Positions 16,371 to 24,967 of a DNA stretch of 64,000 nucleotides are shown here, in pieces (the stretch's first letter is position 1; every line of letters begins with the position of its first letter). Source of the DNA: Mucilaginibacter sp. (GTDB lineage Bacteria; Bacteroidota; Bacteroidia; Sphingobacteriales; Sphingobacteriaceae); contig NZ_JAQBOF010000010.1 of NCBI RefSeq assembly GCF_028288185.1, forward strand, positions 1-64,000, written 5' to 3'. The notes below the pieces were generated by a model that was given only the letters and a program-made list of their open reading frames with translations, ran no database searches and was not told where the DNA came from. A program made the position numbers and the translations under genes.

Positions 16371-18326
16371 TTAATTATGATGCGGCGCCTGTAGTTTATG
16401 CACCTCTTTATGGGTGGGATGATGATCCATAACCAGCTTGCTCCAACCTTTGTTATCATTTTTTCGCACATCTTTCTTATGATCATCCATCACCTTTTTT
16501 ATGCGGATAGCATACTGCCAGCAGGTGCTTTGCCTTATGCCAATTTTTTCTGATAGTTGGTAGGATGAGATGGCACCCTTAGTTGTGTACATCAAGTACA
16601 CAATATAAAAAGCTTTATTTATGGGGATCCGGTTATTCTGGAAAATAGTATTAAACAGCACCGATTCCTCGTAATTACACTTAGTACACCGGCGGCTGTA
16701 TGGCGCACGGCCAGCGTGATAATTTACATTGGCACATTTTATACAAGAAAACCCGTTATCCCACTTTAAATGAGCTAAAAATTTATTGCAGCTCTCCTGA
16801 TCGGGATATTTAGCGCTAAATTCCTCAAACGACAGTTCGGTCGAAAGTGCTCTTGCATCATTAACCTTTTCAATATTATGCTTAAGTTCTGTATTGTCTT
16901 GTTCAAGCAATACATTCATCATGGATATTTCTGCAGCCTGTTTTTCCAGTTGCTCATTTATATATAATAACTCCTTGTTCTGCTGCTCAATAAATTGCGC
17001 CTGTTCAAATATTTGCTTTGATTTATTAATTGCTTCCTGTGTTCTCTCTTCCACCTTAATTTCAAGTTCCTGATTTAAAGTATCTTTCAAGCTACTATTA
17101 ATGGCCATTTGCTTTATGGTAGCGTCCATAGCCGCTTCCTTTTCGCGCCTGAATAAACGCACCTGGTCGCCAATAGCGAATGATAGGAAGGTCATTTCTA
17201 AAATGAAGCTAAACCCTAAACTATAAAAACCTATTACGCCCGATACCCCCTGGAAAAACCCAAGTACACTAATAGCCTTGCATATAAAGCCAAGAAACAG
17301 GAAGGTATAACCTAATACAAAAAACCTTGCAGGTTTAAAGCCGCTGTTCCTGATAATTATACCAGTCATAAACGCCAGCGATAGCGGTATAAACTCTATG
17401 AATTTATATATGAAATACCGGTGGGCAAAAAGGCAAAAAATAAAGTATAGCGTCCTGAATAATATGGTATAATTAATAAGGCGGTATAGCTTATTATTTA
17501 GGCTGCGCACACGTAAAAGATCGCGGGTAAATAACAAGGCAAATAAACTTACCAAATATAGAGCGGTGCCATAAGCATATTCATTCCAGTTGGGGGCATT
17601 GGGCCATATATATTGAAATGCAATACCATCTGTACACATTTCATAAAGTCCCACACTTAAAATATACAGCACATAAAATAAGTACGACCGTTTCTTAACT
17701 GCTATAAACATCAATAGGTTATGGAAACCAAATATCAGGATCATGCCATAGAAAATACCATAGGTTAGGTATTCTGTAAGCGCATAATATATAAAATGGC
17801 TTATTTTGCGGTAAACAACTATTACGTTTACCTGGTTCTGCGATTGTATTTTTATATAATAAACGCGCTCACCTTTATCCCTGTTATATATCGGGAACTC
17901 AAAGTTTTTATGCCGGAACAACCTGTTGCCAAAGGCCATTGCAGCCCCTTCGGTTGTTTGAACATAGCGGCCATTTGTATCTGGTTGGTATACTGTGATA
18001 TGATCTGTAGTTTGATCATAAAATTCAAATATCGAACTGTTAAGATCTAATGGTTGGGTAAATTTTACTTTAATCTTATACCAATAAGTAGCATTCAGGT
18101 TGTGATTTGTTGGATAAAAATCGCTGTTTATTTTAAACCGATGGTAGATGCTGTCGGCCCTAATATCATTTATTGTTAGCTTGTTCGATCTATCCTCAAG
18201 GTATTGAAACTCGTTGGCAGAAAATATGTATTGCTTGTGTGTATTATCCAGTTCTACCGGCTTCTGTGAAAATACAGGCGCAGCAAAAACACTTAAAAGA
18301 AGGGCAAAAACAAATCCTCTTTGCAT
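16371..18326 (-). CDS. 7TMR-DISM sensor fused to transposase-type zinc ribbon and HTH (regulator 1)
   Basis: Probable membrane-bound regulator of the PUL, 651 residues. A signal peptide (1-21) leads into an extracellular 7TMR-DISM beta-sandwich (about 25-175, with NATYWYKIKVKFTQP and LFRHKNFEFP). A seven-helix 7TMR-DISM bundle follows (about 178-388; hallmark YGMILIFGFHNLLMF). Next is a cytosolic coiled coil (about 390-490) like a histidine kinase linker (LEIKVEERTQE). In place of a kinase there is a zinc ribbon, Cys528/531 and Cys547/550 in SCIKC and RCTKC, then a helix-turn-helix (about 580-612, ISSYQLSEKIGIRQSTCW). The ribbon plus NTIFQNNRIPINKAFYIVYLM matches the N-terminal DNA-binding part of IS1595/ISXO2 transposases; their catalytic domain is absent. 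A His-rich tail (632-651) is unique to this copy. Confidence 0.85.
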   Translation of the reverse strand: MQRGFVFALLLSVFAAPVFSQKPVELDNTHKQYIFSANEFQYLEDRSNKLTINDIRADSIYHRFKINSDFYPTNHNLNATYWYKIKVKFTQPLDLNSSIFEFYDQTTDHITVYQPDTNGRYVQTTEGAAMAFGNRLFRHKNFEFPIYNRDKGERVYYIKIQSQNQVNVIVVYRKISHFIYYALTEYLTYGIFYGMILIFGFHNLLMFIAVKKRSYLFYVLYILSVGLYEMCTDGIAFQYIWPNAPNWNEYAYGTALYLVSLFALLFTRDLLRVRSLNNKLYRLINYTILFRTLYFIFCLFAHRYFIYKFIEFIPLSLAFMTGIIIRNSGFKPARFFVLGYTFLFLGFICKAISVLGFFQGVSGVIGFYSLGFSFILEMTFLSFAIGDQVRLFRREKEAAMDATIKQMAINSSLKDTLNQELEIKVEERTQEAINKSKQIFEQAQFIEQQNKELLYINEQLEKQAAEISMMNVLLEQDNTELKHNIEKVNDARALSTELSFEEFSAKYPDQESCNKFLAHLKWDNGFSCIKCANVNYHAGRAPYSRRCTKCNYEESVLFNTIFQNNRIPINKAFYIVYLMYTTKGAISSYQLSEKIGIRQSTCWQYAIRIKKVMDDHKKDVRKNDNKGWSKLVMDHHPTHKEVHKLQAPHHN

Positions 18327-18873
18327 TTAATACGTAAAAAATGATCAGCTAATTGGTTTATAAGCGAGCTATCGTTTTAAGAAAATAGAATTCTTAAAAA
18401 AGCCTGACGTAAATCTACAATAAATCTATCAAATAGCCTGTCAATAGAAAATAAAATAAGGGGAAAATGGCCAATTGTAACATTTATGGGACAAAAAATT
18501 ATAGCAAAAACATTTTTTTTCATGTCGACTGAAACGTATTAACAAGCCTGCCGATAATTACGTAAAAACACATAAACATACTTGAAATATATTTTTTCCA
18601 TTAGTGCATAAACCGTATTAAATATTTTGTAATATTTTAATTATCAGGCATTTATGTAATATTTTATTGTTTTTTTAATATTACTTTATATAAATTTGAC
18701 CTAACAAAACAACACGGCATCTCCTATGTTGCCGGTTAAGTAACCAATTAATACCGTTAATAAAAATGTACACACAAACTGCTTATGGCTGACACGCCTA
18801 TTATTTTTTTCGCCGAATTTTTTAGTCTGTCGGATAGCCAAAAAGTAAATCTTAACAATTAAAAAACTTAATT
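18327..18873. other. Divergent control region between regulator 1 and susC
   Basis: A 547-nt AT-rich gap with no credible gene. It must hold the promoter of the leftward regulator and that of the rightward susC operon. The susC promoter is listed separately. A small stem (CGGCA at 18715-18719 with TGCCG at 18730-18734) lies just after the predicted start site. This gap is a good place to look for the operator of the two regulators. Confidence 0.6.
18667..18698 (+). promoter_or_regulatory. Promoter of the susC operon
   Basis: TTG at 18667-18669 and TAAATTTG at 18691-18698 are separated by 21 nt, a close fit to the Bacteroidota -33/-7 consensus. The predicted start near 18705 leaves a leader of roughly 170 nt before susC. 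Confidence 0.65.
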
Positions 18874-21800
18874 ATGACAAGAAAATTTCCTTTATTTATT
18901 TTAATGCTTTTTACATGTATTAATATTGCATTAGCACAGAATACCACTGTAAAAGGTAAAGTTAGCGACAGCAAAGGCGAGGCATTACCGGGTGTAACGG
19001 TTAAAGTGCAAAATATGCAAAGTGTAACAACAACTGACGCAAATGGTAATTACAGTATCAATATACCACCAAATGCTACCTTAATATTCTCGTATATAGG
19101 CTTTGCTGCACAAACCGTACAAGTAGGTAGCAGTAATTTATTAAATGTAACCTTAACGGTTAGAGAGAACGATCTTAATGAAGTAGTGGTGGTGGGTTAT
19201 GGTACGCAAAAGAAAAGTTTGGTTACCGGGTCGATCTCAAGTGTTAGTGCTAAAGATTTGGAAAATATGCCTATCAACCGTGTCGAGCAAGCTTTACAGG
19301 GCCGTGCATCTGGTATAAACGTTTCGGCTGCATCTGGTTTACCAGGAGCTTCATCAACAGTGCGTATACGTGGATATACTTCGTTCTCAGGAAGTGCCAA
19401 TAATGACCCTTTATGGGTTATTGATGGTGTAATAGTAGACAACGGTGGCATAGGTTATCTTAATGAGGCCGATATTGAATCTATCGAAGTTTTAAAAGAT
19501 GCTGCATCGCAAGCAATTTATGGTACACGTGCAGCTAACGGTGTAATTTTAATCACAACTAAGAAAGGTAAAGCAGGCCATCTGCAAGTAGATTACAATG
19601 GTTACTTTGGTACGCAAAGCACAGCTAAGAGACTTGATTTGTTAAATGCCACGCAGTATGCAACTATCAGAAATGAGTCTTTTATGAATACTGTTTCATA
19701 CCAGGCCGCTGCTACTAAACCAGCCTTGCCTTTTCCTAACGTGGCGGCATTAACTAACAGTACAGATTGGCAGTCATTGGTATTCTCATCAGCCCCTATA
19801 CAAAATCATCAGGTTAGTATAAGCGGCGGCGGCGATAAATCGACTTTTTTCACCTCATTTGGCTATTTAGATCAAAAAGGTATTGTAGCGAAACCTATTT
19901 CAGCCTATAAACGCATTAATGTGCGTTTAAACTCCACTTATAATTTGGCTAAGTGGCTAACGGTAGGAGAGAATTTAGGTTATGATTTTGCAAAGACACA
20001 ATCTAATGGAGGTAATTACAATACAGAATTTGGCGGCACACTTAGTGATGCTGTCAATCTTGACCCTATAACACCCGCATATCAAACAGACCCTGCTATA
20101 CTTGCCGCATCTCCATACACCAATATAAACGTGGGCCATGACGCTAATGGAAATGTGTTTGGTATTTCGCCATATGTTGGCCAGGAAATATCTAATCCAT
20201 TGGCATACATTCAAACCAAATTGGGTAATTACAATTGGGAGCATAACATAGTAGGTAACGCTTTTGTAGAGATAAGCCCAGTTAGGGGACTAAAGTTTAG
20301 GTCGAGTTTAGGTACAAAATTAGCTTTCTACGGTAGCGAAAATTACACCCCATTGTATTATTTCACTTCATCCAGCATAGGTAGTAAACAAACGTTTGCA
20401 CGTTCAATGACTACCGGCCTGGCTTATAACTTTGAAAACACAGCAATTTACCAGCGAACTATTGATAGACACAATATATCTGTATTGGTGGGTCAAGGTA
20501 TATATATGGATAATGATACTAAGAACGTTAACGTTTCATTCGCAAACGTGATAGCAACAAACTTTGATCAAGGTAATTTGAACTATAAACCAGTTGCCGG
20601 TGATATAACGGGTAATGGCAGTGATGGTACCGAACATAGAATCACATCACTATTTGCGCGTTTAAATTATGATTATGACGAAAAATATCTGGCAACAGGT
20701 ACTATCCGCCGCGATGGTTCTTCAAGATTTGGTTCTAATAATCAATTTGGCGTGTTCCCATCGTTCTCTTTAGGATGGGTGCCTTCGTTAGAGAAGTTCT
20801 GGCCTAAGAATGAAGTAGTTAATTTCTTAAAATTTAAAGGCGGTTACGGTGTAACCGGTAATGATGCGGGTATAGGTGATTTTGCTTTTAACGCAACAGT
20901 AGGTGGCGGACGGAATTATACCTTCGGTACAGGCAATTCAAGTGTTGTAGGTTTTAGTCCTAATGCCCCACAAAATGCAGATTTAAAATGGGAGCAAACC
21001 CAATCTACAGATATTGGTTTTGATGCGATATTATTCAATAACTTTAACTTAAACATTGATTTGTTTACCAAGAAAACAGTGGGTGTATTACAATCACCCG
21101 CAGTGCCGGGCTACCTTGGTTATTTTGGTAACCCTGCTGCTAATTACGGTACTTCGCAAAACCGCGGTATTGATATTGAGTTGGGTTATCATAACAGAAT
21201 TGGCAATTGGTCGTTCGGGGCTAATGGCAACGTATCGTTCTTACAAAATAAAATTCTTTTTATATCCCCCGGAATTTTATTCACAGAAAACTTAGCTGCC
21301 AGTTTCCAGACAATGGGTAATATTTCACGTTCAATCGTTGGCAACTCATACAATGCATTTTACGGATACCAAATGTTAGGTATATTCCAAAGCCAAGCCG
21401 AGGTTGATAGTTATGTCGGCCCGGGCGGAACTAAATTACAACCTAATGCAAAACCAGGTGATATTAAATATGCTAACCTAAACGACGATAACGTAATTGA
21501 TGGAAACGACCGCACTGTAATAGGCAATCCAATCCCTAAAGTTACTTATGGGTTAACTATTAACGTGGCTTACAAAAGTTTTGACTTTATTGCATTTGGA
21601 AATGGTGTAGGCGGCAATTCTCTATTCCAGGGATTACGCCGTTTAGATGTTACCAATGCCAACTATCAAACAACGATTTTAGATAGATGGACCCCTTCAA
21701 ATCCATCTACAACTAACCCACGTTTAGCTGACGATGATCCGAATGGTAACTATACTAAATTCAGTAAGATCTATTTACAAAGCGGAAATTACTTTAGGTT

Positions 21801-22032
21801 AAAAACAATGCAACTTGGCTACACGTTACCAAAAACTGTAACCCAAAAAATTGGTATAAACAAGCTGCGTGTATATGCCAGTGCATTAAACTTATTTACG
21901 CTTACAAAATATACCGGTTATGATCCTGAAGTTGGAAATGGCGGAGCAGGCGGCGGTGGCGTATTAGGTATTGATAAAGGCAATTACCCTCAGGCACGTA
22001 CATTTATGCTTGGGCTAAATCTTGGATTTTAA
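18874..22032 (+). CDS. susC: SusC/RagA-family TonB-linked outer-membrane glycan transporter
   Basis: A 22-strand outer-membrane channel that imports oligosaccharides using TonB energy, 1,052 residues. A signal peptide ends at about 21 (IALAQ). Residues 25-95 form a carboxypeptidase-regulatory-like beta-sandwich (VKGKVSDSKGEALPGVTVKV). A TonB box region NEVVVVGYGTQKK (about 102-114) follows. The plug (about 115-230) has the signature VRIRGYTSFSG, DPLWVIDGV and EVLKDAASQAIYGTRAANG. The barrel fills the rest and ends LGLNLGF with the expected terminal Phe. The susD gene follows after 14 nt. Together they should bind and import the glycan cut by the surface enzymes of this locus. Confidence 0.96.
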   Translation: MTRKFPLFILMLFTCINIALAQNTTVKGKVSDSKGEALPGVTVKVQNMQSVTTTDANGNYSINIPPNATLIFSYIGFAAQTVQVGSSNLLNVTLTVRENDLNEVVVVGYGTQKKSLVTGSISSVSAKDLENMPINRVEQALQGRASGINVSAASGLPGASSTVRIRGYTSFSGSANNDPLWVIDGVIVDNGGIGYLNEADIESIEVLKDAASQAIYGTRAANGVILITTKKGKAGHLQVDYNGYFGTQSTAKRLDLLNATQYATIRNESFMNTVSYQAAATKPALPFPNVAALTNSTDWQSLVFSSAPIQNHQVSISGGGDKSTFFTSFGYLDQKGIVAKPISAYKRINVRLNSTYNLAKWLTVGENLGYDFAKTQSNGGNYNTEFGGTLSDAVNLDPITPAYQTDPAILAASPYTNINVGHDANGNVFGISPYVGQEISNPLAYIQTKLGNYNWEHNIVGNAFVEISPVRGLKFRSSLGTKLAFYGSENYTPLYYFTSSSIGSKQTFARSMTTGLAYNFENTAIYQRTIDRHNISVLVGQGIYMDNDTKNVNVSFANVIATNFDQGNLNYKPVAGDITGNGSDGTEHRITSLFARLNYDYDEKYLATGTIRRDGSSRFGSNNQFGVFPSFSLGWVPSLEKFWPKNEVVNFLKFKGGYGVTGNDAGIGDFAFNATVGGGRNYTFGTGNSSVVGFSPNAPQNADLKWEQTQSTDIGFDAILFNNFNLNIDLFTKKTVGVLQSPAVPGYLGYFGNPAANYGTSQNRGIDIELGYHNRIGNWSFGANGNVSFLQNKILFISPGILFTENLAASFQTMGNISRSIVGNSYNAFYGYQMLGIFQSQAEVDSYVGPGGTKLQPNAKPGDIKYANLNDDNVIDGNDRTVIGNPIPKVTYGLTINVAYKSFDFIAFGNGVGGNSLFQGLRRLDVTNANYQTTILDRWTPSNPSTTNPRLADDDPNGNYTKFSKIYLQSGNYFRLKTMQLGYTLPKTVTQKIGINKLRVYASALNLFTLTKYTGYDPEVGNGGAGGGGVLGIDKGNYPQARTFMLGLNLGF

Positions 22033-22046
22033 AAAACTTAAATAAA

Positions 22047-23591
22047 ATGAAAACGACAAACAAAATTAAATTAATTCTAGTCCTGTGTGCAGGAGTGCAA
22101 TTAATGGTGTCATGCAAGAAGTATCTTGCAGTAAATCCTGAAGAACGAATCCTGGAATCTGCTTATTACACTACTCAGCCTCAGGCATTTTCCAGTCTAA
22201 CCACAGTTTATGATATGGTGGGAAACCAGTCGAGTGGATATTTAACTAAAACAGATATTATGAACGTTGCATCTGACGACCATTTTGCAGGCGGCGCTAA
22301 CTCATCCGATATTGGTGATTTGCAATCTGTAGCTAAATACTCTTATACGCCATCGGCTCAGAGTGGAGCCGTAAGTTACTTGTGGAATAAAGGTTTCACA
22401 GGGGTATATCGTGCAAATGTGTTTCTAAAACACGTTGTCAATACCCCAATGGATGCCACCTTAAAAGCAAGATATATAGCCGAAGCTAAGTTGTTAAGGG
22501 CATATTTTTATTTTGATCTGGTGCGTTTTTTTAAAAACATACCATTAACGTTAGAACCAATTGATCCATCTGCAATTTATACCATTACCCAAGTTCCTCC
22601 TGCTACTGTTTACAAGCAAATTATTCAGGATCTTAAAGATGCGCAGGCTAGTTTACCTACTACAGCTCCGGCTACAAGCGAAGGCGGCCGCGTTACATTA
22701 GGGGTTGACCATGCTTTATTAGCCCGTGTTTACATGTGGCAAAAAGATTACACCAACGCACTTTCAGAACTTGCTTTAGTAAACGGTTCTGCACCCGGTG
22801 TATCAGCAAGTGCGTATGGCTATAAACTAATTCCAAATTTTGGTGACCTTTGGAAGATAAACAACAAATTCAATTCCGAGTCAATTTTTGAAATTGTATT
22901 TAATTCAACTTCAAACGGATCATGGAACAGTGTAGGAGGTACTGAAGGAAACTTAGAATGTATTTTGGTTGGACCGCGTAACTACACCCCATTAAAATCA
23001 ACAGCACCTGATTATGTTTCAGGATGGAGTGGTCAGCCCTTCACAGATGATTTTTGGAATTTGGTACATTACGATCCACGTAATGCTGCTACTGTTGCCA
23101 ATTGCGATAGTTTGGAAGCCAATGGCATCATTACTTACTTACATGCCTACCAAAATACAGGCCACTTCATAGAAAAATTTGCTGGCCGTACATCTACAAA
23201 GGCTTCAACCGGCCAGTTAGAGTTAAACTTCCCGGTTGATATGTATGAAATACGTTTAGCCGACATGTACCTGTTAGAAGCAGAGGCACAATTAGCCAGT
23301 GGCGCGGGTGTGGGTGCCGGAAGCCGCGGATATGTTTTACTAAACGCAGTTAGAGCACGCATAGGATTAGGACCAATAGCGGTTACGTTAGATAATATTA
23401 AAAAAGAAAGACGTTTAGAGCTTGCCGGCGAAGGACAACGCTGGTTAGATCTTGTTCGTTGGGGCGATGCAGGTACTGTTTTAACATCAAAAGGATTTGT
23501 TACGGGTAAAAATGAAATTTTCCCTATCCCACAAAGCGAGTTAAACAATACTAAGCTTCAGCAAAGTAAGGAATGGGGTGGTTCCCTTTAA
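22047..23591 (+). CDS. susD: SusD/RagB-family glycan-binding lipoprotein
   Basis: Surface lipoprotein lid of the SusC channel, 514 residues. The lipobox ends at Cys23 (QLMVSC). The N-terminal segment YLAVNPEERILESAYYTT and the TPR-like helices around WNKGFTGVYRANVFLKHV and AEAKLLRAYFYFDLVRFF are standard SusD features. The C-terminal block ends with KKERRLELAGEGQRWLDLVRWG and IFPIPQSELN, the family's most conserved stretch. It closes 34 nt before a strong hairpin that could reduce transcription into the enzyme genes behind it, a common arrangement in such loci. Confidence 0.96.
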   Translation: MKTTNKIKLILVLCAGVQLMVSCKKYLAVNPEERILESAYYTTQPQAFSSLTTVYDMVGNQSSGYLTKTDIMNVASDDHFAGGANSSDIGDLQSVAKYSYTPSAQSGAVSYLWNKGFTGVYRANVFLKHVVNTPMDATLKARYIAEAKLLRAYFYFDLVRFFKNIPLTLEPIDPSAIYTITQVPPATVYKQIIQDLKDAQASLPTTAPATSEGGRVTLGVDHALLARVYMWQKDYTNALSELALVNGSAPGVSASAYGYKLIPNFGDLWKINNKFNSESIFEIVFNSTSNGSWNSVGGTEGNLECILVGPRNYTPLKSTAPDYVSGWSGQPFTDDFWNLVHYDPRNAATVANCDSLEANGIITYLHAYQNTGHFIEKFAGRTSTKASTGQLELNFPVDMYEIRLADMYLLEAEAQLASGAGVGAGSRGYVLLNAVRARIGLGPIAVTLDNIKKERRLELAGEGQRWLDLVRWGDAGTVLTSKGFVTGKNEIFPIPQSELNNTKLQQSKEWGGSL

Positions 23592-23624
23592 TTGGTAAAC
23601 TAAATTGGTTTATTATTACTCATC

Positions 23625-23650
23625 AGAAGGCGGCCGCCCGGCCGCCTTCT
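23625..23650 (+). terminator. Hairpin after susD
   Basis: A perfect 11-bp GC-rich stem (23625-23635 with 23640-23650) with a 4-nt loop, followed by ATATTTTA. It probably acts as a partial terminator, giving more susCD message than downstream enzyme message, because no clear new promoter precedes the next gene. Confidence 0.75.
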
Positions 23651-23695
23651 ATATTTTAATGAAAGATTAACCGGGTAATTATATCAATATTATTT

Positions 23696-24940
23696 ATGAA
23701 GGGAAGCACCCGTTTATTCATTGTTATTATCTCAGGTATATTATTCACACTGGCTGCATTTCTTTCGCAATGCGCCTCCGATAATGGGCAAAAGCCAGAC
23801 CTGCGAGGTGAAGCTTATGCTGATGAAACCACGTGCGCAAGCTGCCACAAAAATATAAGTAACTCTTACATACACACAGCCCATTTTAAAACATCAGGCC
23901 CTATTACCGGCAATAATTTACCGGCAAAATCAAGAGCCAGAAACCACTCGTTTATTTATAATAACGATCTGAAAATTATTATTGAAACGCGTAAAGACGG
24001 CATTTACCAGACTGCCTGGTTTAAAGGTAAAGAAGTACGCAGCCAAAAAATGGATATCGCGTTTGGCGCAAATGAAAAAGCACAAACATATGGTTACTGG
24101 AAAGGAAACCGGGTTTATGAATTACCATTATCTTTTTTTGATACAATAAATGACTGGGGCATTAGTCCGGGTTTTCCGTCTAATGTAGTTTATTATGACA
24201 GGGCAATTGTAAGTCATTGTTTTGAATGTCATGGGTCTTACCTTAAAAAGAGTTTTGTGCAAACCGGTCCTTTATCTGTCGCCGAAGAATTTTCAAAACA
24301 TTCAATAATTTATGGCATAGATTGCCAGCGGTGCCATGGCCCGGCCGCTAACCATGTACAATTTCATTTAGAAAACCCAACTGTTAAAACAGCCAGGTAT
24401 ATTACAACCTACAACTCATTAAACAAGCAACTAAAGGTTAATATGTGTGCAGTATGTCATGGCGGCAATGACTTGAAAACAGAAAAATCAACCTTTGGCT
24501 ATAAGCCCGGCGATAACCTGGCAAGTTTTTATGACCCCAATTTTGGAATGACTACAGAGCCTGATGTGCATGGCAACCAGGCAACATTGCTGCAACGCAG
24601 CAAATGTTATATTAACAGTACAAATTTAACTTGTACCACCTGTCATGATGTACATCAGCAAGAAAAGCATGACCCGGTAATTAGTTCACAAAAATGTTTG
24701 GACTGTCATAAAACAAAAACCCATAACTTTTGCAAAATGGCCCCGCAGTTAGGCAACGCAATAGCAGGTAAATGTATTGACTGCCACATGCCTGCAATGC
24801 CATCAAGACTGATATCATTCAAAATGTCGGCACAAAATCAAAATTCGCCATACTTATTACATACACACCAAATTGCGGTTTACCCCGAGCAAACCAAACA
24901 GATACTATCATTAATAAATAATATTAAAAAAAGCGATTAA
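23696..24940 (+). CDS. Multiheme cytochrome c family protein with seven CxxCH sites
   Basis: A 414-residue exported electron-transfer protein. An N-terminal helix (7-25) ends in SQCAS, so Cys26 may be a lipid anchor. Seven haem-binding CxxCH motifs lie at 47-51, 175-179, 210-214, 251-255, 313-317, 334-338 and 360-364, plus additional histidines for distal ligands. The arrangement (HTAHF after the first site, later HCFECHG and GIDCQRCHGP) resembles cytochrome c554/NrfB-like multihaem proteins. It lies between susD and GH30 on the same strand, so it seems part of this PUL, which is unusual. A role in surface electron transfer to an oxidative carbohydrate enzyme is possible, but no such enzyme is in view. 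Confidence 0.85.
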   Translation: MKGSTRLFIVIISGILFTLAAFLSQCASDNGQKPDLRGEAYADETTCASCHKNISNSYIHTAHFKTSGPITGNNLPAKSRARNHSFIYNNDLKIIIETRKDGIYQTAWFKGKEVRSQKMDIAFGANEKAQTYGYWKGNRVYELPLSFFDTINDWGISPGFPSNVVYYDRAIVSHCFECHGSYLKKSFVQTGPLSVAEEFSKHSIIYGIDCQRCHGPAANHVQFHLENPTVKTARYITTYNSLNKQLKVNMCAVCHGGNDLKTEKSTFGYKPGDNLASFYDPNFGMTTEPDVHGNQATLLQRSKCYINSTNLTCTTCHDVHQQEKHDPVISSQKCLDCHKTKTHNFCKMAPQLGNAIAGKCIDCHMPAMPSRLISFKMSAQNQNSPYLLHTHQIAVYPEQTKQILSLINNIKKSD

Positions 24941-24967
24941 CATCGTCACTAACGATAAAATCTCCTC

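Noticed and set aside
16371..16860. Possible insertion sequence because of the transposase-like zinc ribbon and HTH
   Set aside because: No catalytic DDE/DDN domain, no terminal inverted repeats, and the domain is fused in frame to a complete membrane sensor in two paralogs.
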